DNA of 64,000 bases from Nesterenkonia aurantiaca (GCF_004364585.1 NZ_SOAN01000004.1:186001-250000), one strand, 5' to 3'. Counted from the stretch's first letter, positions 38,375-48,487 are shown. The notes: generated from the letters alone by a model not told the origin. Numbers and translations: made by a program.

Positions 38375-39955
38375 TCAGAAGAGCGCCGGCTGACTCGGCG
38401 CCGCGGCGGCGGTGGTCAGCGCCCCCTGGTTGGGCACCATCTGGTTGGACGCCGTCTCGCCGGGCACCGGGGAGTCCGGGTCCTTCCGCTCCCGCCACAT
38501 CAGGTCTGCGGGCTTGTCGAAGCCATGGCGACGCCGGGCGGTGCGCGCGGAGTCGGCCAGCCAGTGCCGGTATTCCTTCGACGCGTAGGAGCCGCCGCCG
38601 TAGATCCGGCGATACTTCGCCACCAGGGCGGGATACTCGCGGGCCAGCCACGCCATGAACCACTCGCGGGCGCCGGGGCGAAGGTGCAGCGCACCGGTGG
38701 TCACATAGCTGGCGCCGGCCTCGGCAAGTGCGGCATGCAGGGTGTCGATGCGCTCTTCGCCGTCGGTGAGCCAGGGCAGGATGGGCATGGCGAGCACGGA
38801 GCAGTCCAGCCCGGCGTCGGTGATGGAGCGGATCAGGTTCAATCGCGCCCGCGGGTCAGGCGTTCCCGGCTCCACCTTCTGCTGCAGCTCCGGGTCCATG
38901 ACCGCCAGGGAGACTGCGACAGAGACCGACACCTGCTTGGCCGCCTCCTGGAGCAGCGGGAGGTCTCGCTTGAGCAGCGGCCCCTTGGTCAGGATGGAGA
39001 ACGGCGTCCCGGAATCGGCGAGCGCCCGGATGATTCCGGGCATCAGCTGGTAGCGGCCCTCGGCGCGCTGATACGGATCGGTATTCGTCCCCAGCGCCAC
39101 GTGCTCGCGCTTCCACGAGGGCCGATTCACCTCGGCGCGGAGCACCTCGGCGACGTTGGTCTTCACGATGATCTGGGTGTCGAAGTCACGGCCAGCGTCA
39201 AGGTCGAGGTACTCGTGGGTCTTGCGCGCGAAGCAGTTGTGACTGATCACCCCGTTGGCGATGAAGTCACCGGTGCTGGTCGTGATGTCGATCAGAGCCT
39301 CAGTTCGGCCCAGCGCTTCGATGTGGGTGATGCTCAGAGCGTCGCGGGTTTCCACCAGACTTCCCAACAGCGTCGCCTCGACCGCAGTCGCCTCCGGCTC
39401 TGTATACAGCTCGGGAGACATGCCAAGGCCGAACCCCATGAGTCGGTTGTTCACCGTCAGAGAGGGGCGTTGCGAGCCACCCTCCGGCCGAGCCACGTAC
39501 TTCCACCCACGCTCTGTCAGGAACCGATGATCCCCGCTGGCCACGATCTCCGTCCCATCACGGAGCGTGACGCGGAAAGCAGGCTTCTCCGTCCCCCATT
39601 TCGCAGACACGTCCGAGCGGACGAATCGGCGGTACTTGCCGTCGAACTTGGTGCCGACGACGGTGTCGCCCACCAGGACGTCGCGCAGCGGCTTCTGACG
39701 ACCGTCCGCCATGAGGATCAGAGTCTCCGGGCTCAGGCAGTAGACGCACTGGTGGAGACACCCCCGGGTGGGGTTCACGGTCCAGGAGAATGGCATGTTC
39801 GATTGGCCCGGGACCTTGTTGAGCGCGGTCTTCGCCGCCACCTCGTGAAAGGTCACTCCTTCGAACTCCGGGGTGCGCACCGAGCGCATGAGCCCCTTGA
39901 GCGGGATGAGAGCCGTGCCCTCACTCTCCTGCACTGCCTGTCCCTGCCACCTCAT
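38375..39955 (-). CDS. Rv2578c-type radical SAM protein, interrupted by an intein
   Basis: A 526-residue precursor. Host residues 1-72 and 241-526 form a radical SAM enzyme of the Rv2578c family. The Fe4S4 motif CxxxCxxC is Cys66, Cys70 and, after splicing, Cys241. Residues 73-240 are an intein; the spliced enzyme would be 358 residues, close to the family's usual size. Downstream motifs include VALGTNTDPYQRAEGRYQLM and SILTKGPLLKRDL. The M. tuberculosis relative was once named splB by similarity to spore photoproduct lyase, and its reaction is not known to me. An SOS-box-like palindrome sits just upstream, so DNA-damage control is likely. Confidence 0.93.
   Translation of the reverse strand: MRWQGQAVQESEGTALIPLKGLMRSVRTPEFEGVTFHEVAAKTALNKVPGQSNMPFSWTVNPTRGCLHQCVYCLSPETLILMADGRQKPLRDVLVGDTVVGTKFDGKYRRFVRSDVSAKWGTEKPAFRVTLRDGTEIVASGDHRFLTERGWKYVARPEGGSQRPSLTVNNRLMGFGLGMSPELYTEPEATAVEATLLGSLVETRDALSITHIEALGRTEALIDITTSTGDFIANGVISHNCFARKTHEYLDLDAGRDFDTQIIVKTNVAEVLRAEVNRPSWKREHVALGTNTDPYQRAEGRYQLMPGIIRALADSGTPFSILTKGPLLKRDLPLLQEAAKQVSVSVAVSLAVMDPELQQKVEPGTPDPRARLNLIRSITDAGLDCSVLAMPILPWLTDGEERIDTLHAALAEAGASYVTTGALHLRPGAREWFMAWLAREYPALVAKYRRIYGGGSYASKEYRHWLADSARTARRRHGFDKPADLMWRERKDPDSPVPGETASNQMVPNQGALTTAAAAPSQPALF
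39236..39739 (-). other. Intein (168 residues, no homing endonuclease domain seen)
   Basis: Encodes precursor residues Cys73 to Asn240. Block A is CLSPETLILMADG, with DVLVGDTVVG after it. Block B is around EIVASGDHRFLT (the conserved His is in GDH). Block F is LIDITTSTGDFIANG and block G is ISHN followed by Cys241, so the splice residues Cys1, the penultimate His, the final Asn and the +1 Cys are all present. At 168 residues there is no room for a LAGLIDADG nuclease, so it is a mini-intein. Splicing restores the radical SAM CxxxCxxC motif. Confidence 0.93.
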
Positions 39956-39962
39956 GAAGCTA

Positions 39963-39980
39963 TTCGAACATAGTTTCGAA
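39963..39980. promoter_or_regulatory. LexA/SOS-box-like palindrome before the radical SAM gene
   Basis: TTCGAACATAGTTTCGAA contains TCGAAC-N4-TTTCGA, one base from the actinobacterial LexA consensus TCGAAC-N4-GTTCGA. The inverted repeat (7-bp arms ATTCGAA and TTCGAAT) ends 7 nt before the ATG and covers a possible -10 (TATGTT on the minus strand). Confidence 0.7.
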
Positions 39981-39992
39981 TGGGTGTCGAGA

Positions 39993-41075
39993 TCAGCTCA
40001 CCAGCAGCAGCACCGAAACCAGCCCGGTCCCCACCGCCAGCACGGTGCCGCCGGCGCCGAGAAGCAGCGCCGGGCCACCCTCACGCAGCAGTCGTCGCAG
40101 GTCCACCGAGGCCCCGACGCCGACCATTGCGGTGGTCAGAAGCATCGTGGTCACGTCCGCCGCGAAGTCAAGGGTGGGTGCGGGCAGGTCGGTCACCGAG
40201 CGCAGCAGCATCATCGCGAGGAAGCCGAGCACGAAGAGCGGGATCAGCGGCGGCCGCCGCCCCCCGCCCTGATGGTCGGCGGTGATGCGACGACGACGCC
40301 CGGCCAGGCTGATCCCGGCCACCACCGGCGCCAGCAGCACCACCCGGGCCAGCTTCACCAGGGTCGCGGTGGCCAGCGCCGCGGCACCGACCACTCCCCC
40401 GGCGGCGACCACCTGCCCCACCTCGTGGATGCTGGCGCCGATCCAGACACCGAGCTGTTCCTCACCGAGGCCCAGCAGAGCTCCCAGCGCGGGCAGGGCG
40501 AGCAGCGCCAGGGTGCCGTAGAGGGTGACCACGGCAACCGCGGCCGCGGCCGCGGACTGCACCGGGGCGCCGTCGTCGTCCTTGCCGTCACCGCGGTCGA
40601 TCGCCGCTGCGGCAGCGGCAACCGCCGAGGCGCCGCAGATCGCCGTTCCGGTGGCCAGCAGTGTGGTCATTCCCCGCGGGGCACCCAGCAGCCGCCCCAG
40701 ACCGAGCATGCCGAAGAAGGTCACCCCGACGGCGAGTACCACGACGGCGAGCACCTGCCAGCCCAGGCCGAGCAGGTCTCCCAGGGCAAGCTGGAGTCCG
40801 AGCAGCACGATGCCCGCGCGGAGCAGCGTCTTGGCCGCCCAGCCGAGGCCTCGCTCCGCCCAGGCCGGTACCCAGCCCAGGCTGCGCAGCGCGATCCCGG
40901 CCAGCACGGCGATCAGCAGTCCGGAGACCACCGGGATCAGCTCGGCGATCAGCCGATGTGCGGCGATCGCGATGATCAGCGCCAGCGCGATCCCGGGAAG
41001 GATCAGCGCGGTCTCGCGCCAGACACGCGCGAGCCTCGAGGTCAGGGCGGTGGTCAGGGCGGAGAGGGGAGGCAC
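39993..41075 (-). CDS. YeiH/UPF0324 family putative sulfate exporter
   Basis: A 360-residue membrane protein with about ten helices. Family motifs seen are LLRAGIVLLGLQLALGDLLGLG, TAICGASAVAAAAAAI, and ASIHEVGQVVAAGG. YeiH-type proteins are called putative sulfate exporters by homology only. The GTG at 41075 is chosen because a TATGCT -10 box lies 6 nt before it. The frame is open further but overlaps the divergent tgt promoter and has no signals. Confidence 0.85.
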   Translation of the reverse strand: MPPLSALTTALTSRLARVWRETALILPGIALALIIAIAAHRLIAELIPVVSGLLIAVLAGIALRSLGWVPAWAERGLGWAAKTLLRAGIVLLGLQLALGDLLGLGWQVLAVVVLAVGVTFFGMLGLGRLLGAPRGMTTLLATGTAICGASAVAAAAAAIDRGDGKDDDGAPVQSAAAAAVAVVTLYGTLALLALPALGALLGLGEEQLGVWIGASIHEVGQVVAAGGVVGAAALATATLVKLARVVLLAPVVAGISLAGRRRRITADHQGGGRRPPLIPLFVLGFLAMMLLRSVTDLPAPTLDFAADVTTMLLTTAMVGVGASVDLRRLLREGGPALLLGAGGTVLAVGTGLVSVLLLVS

Positions 41076-41081
41076 CGGATA

Positions 41082-41087
41082 AGCATA
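41082..41087 (-). promoter_or_regulatory. -10 box of the YeiH-type gene (leaderless)
   Basis: TATGCT on the minus strand ends 6 nt before the GTG at 41075, back to back with the tgt promoter. Confidence 0.45.
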
Positions 41088-41098
41088 GGACCCTGGCC

Positions 41099-42442
<1,344 letters not shown>

Positions 42443-42668
42443 GCCGGCGGACCCCGAGTCAGACTTGGCACCCTGCCGGACAGGTCAGCTCCCTGGCCTG
42501 ACTGAGAGCTGAGGACGAGTCACTCATCCCTGCTCAGCGCGTCATGCGACCCTCGGCCTGAAGTTGCGCAATCGAACCACTTGAGGTGCACTGAGTCACA
42601 GCTCTTTGGCCTGCAGAACCTTTCGGCCAACGCCTCAGCACCGTCAGGATCGATCTAGGCAGGACCAT
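42443..42668. other. 226-bp spacer between tgt and the acyltransferase gene
   Basis: No gene is supported. It includes short imperfect inverted segments (GGTCAGctcc...GGCCTGAC) that could terminate tgt but are too weak to call. Confidence 0.45.
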
Positions 42669-44753
42669 TTGCGCCAACCCCCACCCGCGAGCGGTCACGC
42701 TCCACCCCTTGACCGCCACGCCTCCTGGGCGGCCCCGGAACGCCGTTATCGACCCGAGATCCACGGTCTGCGCGGCTTCGCGATCCTCGGAGTCGTGCTC
42801 TTCCACCTCTTCGGCGCGGGCAGAGTCTCCGGCGGCATCGACATCTTCTTGGCGATCTCCGGGTTCCTCTTCACCGCCATGCTGTTGCGCGAAGCAGTCG
42901 AGAGCGGCGGCACGATCCGCGTGGGCAGGTACCTGGCACGGCTCGCGAGACGGCTGCTTCCGGCGGCGGCGCTGGTCATCCTGGTCACCACACTGGCCGG
43001 GCTGCTCCTGTTCCCAGAGACCCGGCATGCTCAGCTTCTATCCGAGGCCCGGGCCTCCCTGCTCTACTTCGAGAACCTCGAGCTGATCCGCTCGCAGCTG
43101 AGCTACGGGGCCGCCGGTCCAGAGACGAGCCCTTTCCAGCACTTCTGGTCGCTCTCCGTGCAGGGCCAGTTCTACCTTCTCTGGCCCCTGGTGGCGCTGA
43201 CAGCAGTGCTCCTGGCCAAACGGGCTGGACGCAGCCCGATCCTGGTCATGGGGGTGATGACCGGCCTCATCGTCGTGGTCTCGTTCGGCTACGCCGTCTA
43301 CATGGGCGGGGTCAGTCAGGACGAGGCGTATCTGATGACGCGGACCCGCTTCTGGGAACTCGGCTTCGGTGGGCTGCTGGCGCTGCTGGGCTCCACACTG
43401 ACGCTGCCGCGCCGCTGGCGCCGACCGGCCGGCTGGGCCGGCGTCGCCCTCATCATCACCACCGGATTCCTGCTCGACGGTGCGGCGCTGTTCCCCGGCC
43501 CGTGGGCGTTGTGGCCACTGCTGGGCATGGCACTTGTCCTGGCCGCCGCCGGTCCCGGGGGTGGTGCGAAGGACCCCGTCGCGACGGCGACCCGAGTGCT
43601 CTCGGCGCACCTCTTCACCTGGGTCGGCGATCGCGCCTACGCCCTCTACCTCTGGCATTGGCCGCTGTTGATCTTCTACCTCGAGATCAGGGAGCGCCCT
43701 GGACTGGGGGTCGGTGGTGCGATGATCGTCCTGGCCGCGTCTCTGGTGCTGGCGGTGCTGACCCACCGGTGGGTGGAGCGCCCGGTGACCCGCGTCTCCG
43801 CCCGCATCTCCCTGCGAGTGCCCCTGGCGATGGCGGCGACGGTGCTGCTGATCGGCGGCTCCGCGAGCAGCTACGCCATCCACCAGATCGATCTCCAGCG
43901 CAGCGGGGCCCCGTCCCTGGCGGAGCTTGATCATCAGGACTATCCGGGGGCACTGGCCACGCTGGCCGACACCGATGCCCCGAAGAACGTGGACTTCGTC
44001 CCCGATCTGCAGACCCTGGCGCAGAGCCGGCCGGACTACTACGACTGGGGATGCCGACAGGAGATCGGTGACGGGCCGGGCCGCGGCGAGGTTCTGGTGT
44101 GCGTAGACCCGGACAGACCCGCTGACCCGGACCTGACCGTGATGATCACCGGAGGCTCACACGCGGGGCAGTGGCACCACGCCTGGAGGATGCTGGCGGC
44201 GCAGAACAACTGGGAGCTGCTGATCGCCGATAAGTCGGCCTGCATCTTCACGGAGGCCTCGGACCCCGAGAATAACCAGTGCCACGAATGGAACCTCAAC
44301 CTGCTCGACGTGGTCTCCGAGCGCGAACCGGACCTGGTGTTCACCGCCGGCACCCGGGTGCCCAACGACGGCAGCCCGGAGAACATCCAGCCAGGGGCCC
44401 CGCAGAAGTGGCAGCAGATCATGGACCGCGGCTCCGAGGTGCTGCTGATGCGCGGGACCCCGCGGCGCGAGGACTCGGTGGCTGACTGTCTCGCCCAGGA
44501 CGGGGACGCCGAGGCCTGCGGGATGGACCCGATCAGCTACCGGGACACCAACCCGCTCACCACACCCGACCTGCCCGAGGGCTTGTTCACCGTGGACATG
44601 ACCGAGCACCTGTGTTTCGAGCAGATCTGCCCGGCGGTGATCGGCAATATCGCGGTGTACTACGACCAGAGTCACCTTTCGAACCACTACGTGGAATCCA
44701 TGGCGCCGTTGCTGGAGGCGAAGCTCCGCGAGGCGATGCCACACCTGTTCTGA
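42669..44753 (+). CDS. OafA-like acyltransferase with SGNH domain
   Basis: A roughly 694-residue protein. The N-terminal 350 residues form a ten-helix acyltransferase-3 domain (PEIHGLRGFAILGVVLFHLF; later YALYLWHWPLLIFYLE). The C-terminal 300 residues are an outward SGNH domain with MITGGSHAGQW (Ser) and YYDQSHLSNHYV (Asp/His). Such fusions O-acetylate cell-wall or surface glycans such as peptidoglycan. Two TTG starts compete (42606, 42669). I favour 42669, which has AGGA 4 nt upstream, though the spacing is short. Confidence 0.88.
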   Translation: MRQPPPASGHAPPLDRHASWAAPERRYRPEIHGLRGFAILGVVLFHLFGAGRVSGGIDIFLAISGFLFTAMLLREAVESGGTIRVGRYLARLARRLLPAAALVILVTTLAGLLLFPETRHAQLLSEARASLLYFENLELIRSQLSYGAAGPETSPFQHFWSLSVQGQFYLLWPLVALTAVLLAKRAGRSPILVMGVMTGLIVVVSFGYAVYMGGVSQDEAYLMTRTRFWELGFGGLLALLGSTLTLPRRWRRPAGWAGVALIITTGFLLDGAALFPGPWALWPLLGMALVLAAAGPGGGAKDPVATATRVLSAHLFTWVGDRAYALYLWHWPLLIFYLEIRERPGLGVGGAMIVLAASLVLAVLTHRWVERPVTRVSARISLRVPLAMAATVLLIGGSASSYAIHQIDLQRSGAPSLAELDHQDYPGALATLADTDAPKNVDFVPDLQTLAQSRPDYYDWGCRQEIGDGPGRGEVLVCVDPDRPADPDLTVMITGGSHAGQWHHAWRMLAAQNNWELLIADKSACIFTEASDPENNQCHEWNLNLLDVVSEREPDLVFTAGTRVPNDGSPENIQPGAPQKWQQIMDRGSEVLLMRGTPRREDSVADCLAQDGDAEACGMDPISYRDTNPLTTPDLPEGLFTVDMTEHLCFEQICPAVIGNIAVYYDQSHLSNHYVESMAPLLEAKLREAMPHLF

Positions 44754-44820
44754 GCTGGCCGGGTTCTGTTCTGAGCGGGCTCGGTTCTGCTCAGAGCCGG
44801 CCCAGTCGAGGCTGGCCGGG

Positions 44821-45366
44821 TCAGAGCTGAGCCAGCAGCTCCCGCCAGACCGCCTTCCAGCGTTCGACCTCCTCGGGAGAGCCCAGCTTGGTGTGACCGA
44901 CCCCCACCGAGGACTTCGTCAGAGACTTCTGCGAGATCGTCACCGCGACCCGGGAGCCGTCGACCAGCCCGGCGCGCCAGTATCGCCAGCGCTCCGTCGC
45001 TGAGGTGCCGGGTTCGCCCTGGACCGTGACGCCGCCGAAGGAGTCACGTCCGTGGACCAGGCCGATCCAGGCCTGCAGCGCGGCATCCATGTCTCCTGGA
45101 TAGGTCTTGGAGACCGAGGCCTGGAACTCACCGGCCCGGGACTCCCCCGGCCGGCGCAGCGCATGGTGCTGTTCGTAGGCGACCGCCACGCTCTGGGCCC
45201 ACCAGCCACGATTCTCCACGTCCTCGGGCATATGGTCATAGACGATCCCGGCGATCTCGCGGTGCGGCAGGGCCGCAGCTCCGGCGTCGTCGAGGGCGGT
45301 GACCCACTGCGCCCAAGCGCGTCGGGTGGTGCGTTCGATGGCTGCGGTGCTGTGACTCCTGACCAT
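44821..45366 (-). CDS. Conserved protein with DUF4287-like region
   Basis: A 181-residue protein whose function I do not know. The C-terminal stretch SVGVGHTKLGSPEEVERWKAVWRELL resembles the tail of small actinobacterial proteins with a DUF4287 or SRPBCC-related label, but I cannot confirm it. The N-terminal half has Trp/His-rich segments (ENRGWWAQSVAVAYEQHHALR). No signal peptide or membrane helix. A TAGGCT box lies 7 nt before the ATG, supporting this start. It is convergent with the acyltransferase gene. Confidence 0.6.
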   Translation of the reverse strand: MVRSHSTAAIERTTRRAWAQWVTALDDAGAAALPHREIAGIVYDHMPEDVENRGWWAQSVAVAYEQHHALRRPGESRAGEFQASVSKTYPGDMDAALQAWIGLVHGRDSFGGVTVQGEPGTSATERWRYWRAGLVDGSRVAVTISQKSLTKSSVGVGHTKLGSPEEVERWKAVWRELLAQL

Positions 45367-45373
45367 GGAATCG

Positions 45374-45379
45374 AGCCTA
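45374..45379 (-). promoter_or_regulatory. -10 box of the 181-residue protein gene (leaderless)
   Basis: TAGGCT on the minus strand ends 7 nt before the ATG at 45366. Confidence 0.4.
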
Positions 45380-45456
45380 CGCCGCTGGTGCGGGCCTGCC
45401 AGCCCCTGGCCGCCGTGGAACCTCCCCCGGCGGCTCAGGCGCCTCGACCTCAGGCC

Positions 45457-45687
45457 TCAGCCGGCGTCGATCGCGTTGACCGGCATATGAGGGAAGTACT
45501 CCCAGAGCTCGCGGAGTCTGCGGAACTGCAGGTCTTCATCGAGGCCTGCAAGCACGGTGACCACCGCAGGCCGCGCTCCCGACGCGGTGGCGGCTTGGAC
45601 GAGATCCCTGGGGACGGTGGGTTGAGCAGTGAGCGTGAATGCGGTCTTGACAGCTTCGACGACTTCTACTCGGGTGACAGCGTGCAT
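45457..45687 (-). CDS. Small DUF2795-like protein
   Basis: A 76-residue acidic-to-neutral protein starting MHAVTRVEVVEAVKTAF. The middle (VPRDLVQAATASGARPAVVTVLAGL) resembles the DUF2795 helical repeat, and the end reads LRELWEYFPHMPV. The ATG at 45687 has GGAAGGA 5 nt upstream, so I prefer it to the ATG at 45714 in the same frame. It lies 54 bp after prfC on the same strand and may be co-transcribed. No known role. Confidence 0.6.
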   Translation of the reverse strand: MHAVTRVEVVEAVKTAFTLTAQPTVPRDLVQAATASGARPAVVTVLAGLDEDLQFRRLRELWEYFPHMPVNAIDAG

Positions 45688-45741
45688 GGTGTTCCTTCCA
45701 AGAGGGTTCTGCATGGGGTGCCCGCAGCCCTCGGCGATCGG

Positions 45742-47352
45742 TCACATCCGTGCGGAGACCGATGCGTTGATGCTTCCCGGAGGATCCGGGAGCAGGTTTG
45801 GATGGTCGCGCTGAACGGTGCGCAACCTCCACGGGTCTCTGAACAACGCCACAGGAGTGCCGTCGCTGCGGTAGAGGACTTCGCAGTCCTGGCGACCGTT
45901 GAGGATCTCGGCGGCCGCGGCGTCGATGTCGCGGGCGACCGAATAGTCCAGCGCGTCGAAGGACACCGAGGCGCCGAAGTCGGATTCCATCCGGGCCGAG
46001 ACGACCTCGAACTGCATCGGGCCCACGGCGCCCAGCACCGGGCGCTGCTGGCCGCGGCGCTCGGAGTAGAACACCTGGATGACGCCCTCGCGGTCCAGCT
46101 GCTCGACGCCCTTGCGGAACTGCTTGTGCTTGGAAGCGTCCCCGGTCTTGCCCACCCGGAAGTGCTCCGGGGCGAAGGGCTTGAACGGCGGGAACATCAC
46201 GGACTGACCGGCGAAGAGCGTGTCCCCGGGACGCAGCGTGGAGGCGTTGACCAGGCCGACGACGTCGCCGGGCCAGGCGGTGTCCACGGTGGTGCGGTCG
46301 CGGCCGAAGACCTGCTGGGAGTACTTGGTCGGGAAGGGCTTCCCGGACTGGGCGTGGGTGGCGACCATGCCGCGTTCGAAGACCCCGGAGCAGATGCGCA
46401 TGAACGCGATCCGGTCGCGGTGAGCCTTGTCCATGCCGGTCTGCACCTTGAAGACATAGCCGCTGAAGTCAGAGGTCAGCTCGTGGGGGGCACCTTCGGC
46501 GTCCGGGCGGGCCTGCGGCGGTGGTCCCTGCTCCATGATGAACTGCAGCAGCTCTTCGACGCCGATGTTCTGCACGGCGGAGGCGAAGAACAGCGGGGTG
46601 GCCTCCTGGGCGAGGAAGGCCTCGCGGTCGTAGAACGCGTCGTCGAGCTCCAGCAGCGAGGACTCCTCCACCGCGGTCTGGAACTCGACCGGGTACTCGG
46701 CCTCGGCGATCTCGGCGGAGAGCTTCTCGGCGAGGACCTTCTTCGCACCGCCGGGGGCGCGGGTGTAGCGGTTCATGGTCATCTCATCGGGGTGCAGCAG
46801 CCCGAGCATGTGCCCGGAGTCGCCCACGGGCCAGTTGCGCGGCATCGAGCGCATCCCGGTGCGGGTGAGGATCTCATCGACCAGCTCCAGGGCGTCCTGG
46901 CCCGGGCGGTCCCATTTGTTGATCACGGTGATCACCGGCAGACCGCGAGCCTTGCAGACCTCGAAGAGCTTCATGGTCTGGGCTTCCATGCCCTTGGCCG
47001 CGTCGATGAGCATGATCACCGCGTCCACGGCCGCCAGCACGCGGAAGGTGTCCTCGGAGAAGTCGGCGTGCCCGGGGGTGTCCACCAGGTTCACGATCGC
47101 GTCCCCGACGGTGAACTGCAGCACCGCGGAGCTCACCGAGATACCCCGGGCCTTCTCCATCTCCATCCAGTCCGAGACGGTGCCGCGGCGACCGGCTTTG
47201 CCATGGATCGCGCCCGCCTCGGTGATGGCATTGGAGTGAAGCAGCAGGGCCTCACTCAATGTGGACTTGCCCGCATCGGGATGCGAGATCACCGCGATGG
47301 TGCGGCGAGACAAGGCCTCCTCCAGGATCTGCTTGGTATCTGCTTCCTTCAC
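45742..47352 (-). CDS. prfC: Peptide chain release factor 3
   Basis: A 536-residue translational GTPase that removes RF1 and RF2 from the ribosome. G1 is SHPDAGKST, G2 lies near EKARGISV, G3 is DTPGHADF and G4 NKWDRPG. The C-terminal part has LGAVGPMQFEV, typical of RF3. The frame runs upstream to 47661, but the GTG at 47352 (read as Met, MKEADTKQILEEA) has a TAGAGT -10 box 7 nt upstream and gives the normal family length. Confidence 0.94.
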   Translation of the reverse strand: MKEADTKQILEEALSRRTIAVISHPDAGKSTLSEALLLHSNAITEAGAIHGKAGRRGTVSDWMEMEKARGISVSSAVLQFTVGDAIVNLVDTPGHADFSEDTFRVLAAVDAVIMLIDAAKGMEAQTMKLFEVCKARGLPVITVINKWDRPGQDALELVDEILTRTGMRSMPRNWPVGDSGHMLGLLHPDEMTMNRYTRAPGGAKKVLAEKLSAEIAEAEYPVEFQTAVEESSLLELDDAFYDREAFLAQEATPLFFASAVQNIGVEELLQFIMEQGPPPQARPDAEGAPHELTSDFSGYVFKVQTGMDKAHRDRIAFMRICSGVFERGMVATHAQSGKPFPTKYSQQVFGRDRTTVDTAWPGDVVGLVNASTLRPGDTLFAGQSVMFPPFKPFAPEHFRVGKTGDASKHKQFRKGVEQLDREGVIQVFYSERRGQQRPVLGAVGPMQFEVVSARMESDFGASVSFDALDYSVARDIDAAAAEILNGRQDCEVLYRSDGTPVALFRDPWRLRTVQRDHPNLLPDPPGSINASVSARM

Positions 47353-47359
47353 GCCTCTG

Positions 47360-47365
47360 ACTCTA
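47360..47365 (-). promoter_or_regulatory. -10 box of prfC (leaderless)
   Basis: TAGAGT on the minus strand ends 7 nt before the GTG at 47352. It overrules the longer open frame. Confidence 0.45.
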
Positions 47366-47431
47366 CGCTTCCGCGGGTAGAGAGTTGAATTCCGGGCAGG
47401 CCGTGAGTGCACCGTCACAGCCCGGCGGCAA

Positions 47432-47507
47432 TTTGTCGCATCGCTATGCCATGTCCCATCGCTATGGACGGAAATAGCGGTGGGACATGGCATAGCGATG
47501 CGACAGA
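47432..47507. repeat. Long intergenic palindrome with 34-nt arms
   Basis: Left arm 47432-47465 and right arm 47474-47507 pair almost perfectly around an 8-nt loop (ggacggaa). Only G-T wobbles interrupt the pairing. Each arm contains CGCTAT twice, flanking GCCATGTCCCA. No U-tract on either strand and no gene inside. It lies between prfC and the hydrolase gene. It could be a mobile repeat, a processed hairpin or a terminator. Confidence 0.85.
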
Positions 47508-47590
47508 TCGAGGCTGGCGAGCCGATCCGAGCGCATGGCTGGAGCGCGGTCATCGAGATGGAACGAAGCAGCTGACCGGAACTGGGACTG

Positions 47591-48487
47591 CTAGGCGAAC
47601 GCCGCCTTGACCGATTCCGCGATCTTTTCGTACACCGGCTCCACGACCTCGCGCCCGGCACCGCCCATGTTGAACGCGTGGCCCACCCCGTGGAGATCGA
47701 GATGGTCGATCAAGGCGTCCTCCGCGCGCAGCCGCTGCGCGTATCTGGCGGCCTCGTCGCGAAGGACGTCGTGCTCTGCTGAGATCACGAGTGCCGGTGC
47801 AATGCCCGCCAGTGGCGCGGTGTCCTTGACCCCGGCCGGGGACGCGAGCCGATCGGCTCGCAGCCTGACATCGGGGCAGTAGGCGGAGTTGAACACCGGT
47901 CCCATCCGCACCAGAAACTTCTCTTGGCCCGGTGACCATTTCCGCGCTGCCGGGATGCTGAGGTCCAGAGCCGGGTACATCAAGACCTGCAACAAGACCT
48001 CCGGGCGTCCTCCCTCTTCGAAGGCCAGCCGGGCCGCCGCCGCGGCCAGGGCGCCGCCCGCAGACTGACCTCCGAGGGCGAGCTTGCTTCCGTCCCAGGG
48101 CCGTTCCGGTGAGGCCACCCAGGTGGCGACGTCGTACACCTGTTCCACCGGGCCGGGGAACCGCGACTGTGGCGCGGGGATGTAGTCGAGGTTGATCACC
48201 GTGACGCCTGCGTGGAAGGCCATGAAACGGCACAGGGCGTCATCCTGCTCGGGGTGGCGAATCACGAAGCCGCCGCCGTGCAGGTTCAGGTAGACCCCGC
48301 GCCCGGCTGCGCCGGACGGTGGGGAGTATTGGATCGCGCGCAGCGTCCCATGCCTGGTGGGGACGGCGATCTCCTCGGTGGTGGCGGGGAGATCGGCGAA
48401 GGCGACCTCTGGTGGCAGCCGTGAACCGCGGGGAGCTCGCTGCAGCAACTTGGCCACGCCGTCGGCGAGCCATCCTGGTAACACCAT
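47591..48487 (-). CDS. Alpha/beta hydrolase, hormone-sensitive-lipase type
   Basis: A 298-residue esterase/lipase. The oxyanion motif HGGG is at residues 70-73 and the nucleophile Ser142 is in GGQSAGG. The acid is Asp in SAEHDVLRDE, and His is in GVGHAFN. This is the HSL branch, hydrolysing short acyl esters. The ATG at 48487 has AAAGGAG about 9 nt upstream, though the frame begins earlier (48574). Divergent from the GNAT gene by 43 bp. Confidence 0.9.
   Translation of the reverse strand: MVLPGWLADGVAKLLQRAPRGSRLPPEVAFADLPATTEEIAVPTRHGTLRAIQYSPPSGAAGRGVYLNLHGGGFVIRHPEQDDALCRFMAFHAGVTVINLDYIPAPQSRFPGPVEQVYDVATWVASPERPWDGSKLALGGQSAGGALAAAAARLAFEEGGRPEVLLQVLMYPALDLSIPAARKWSPGQEKFLVRMGPVFNSAYCPDVRLRADRLASPAGVKDTAPLAGIAPALVISAEHDVLRDEAARYAQRLRAEDALIDHLDLHGVGHAFNMGGAGREVVEPVYEKIAESVKAAFA

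Noticed and set aside
47353-47661. N-terminal extension of RF3
   Set aside because: It overlaps the palindrome and the hydrolase gene and has no family homology. The GTG at 47352 has a leaderless promoter.
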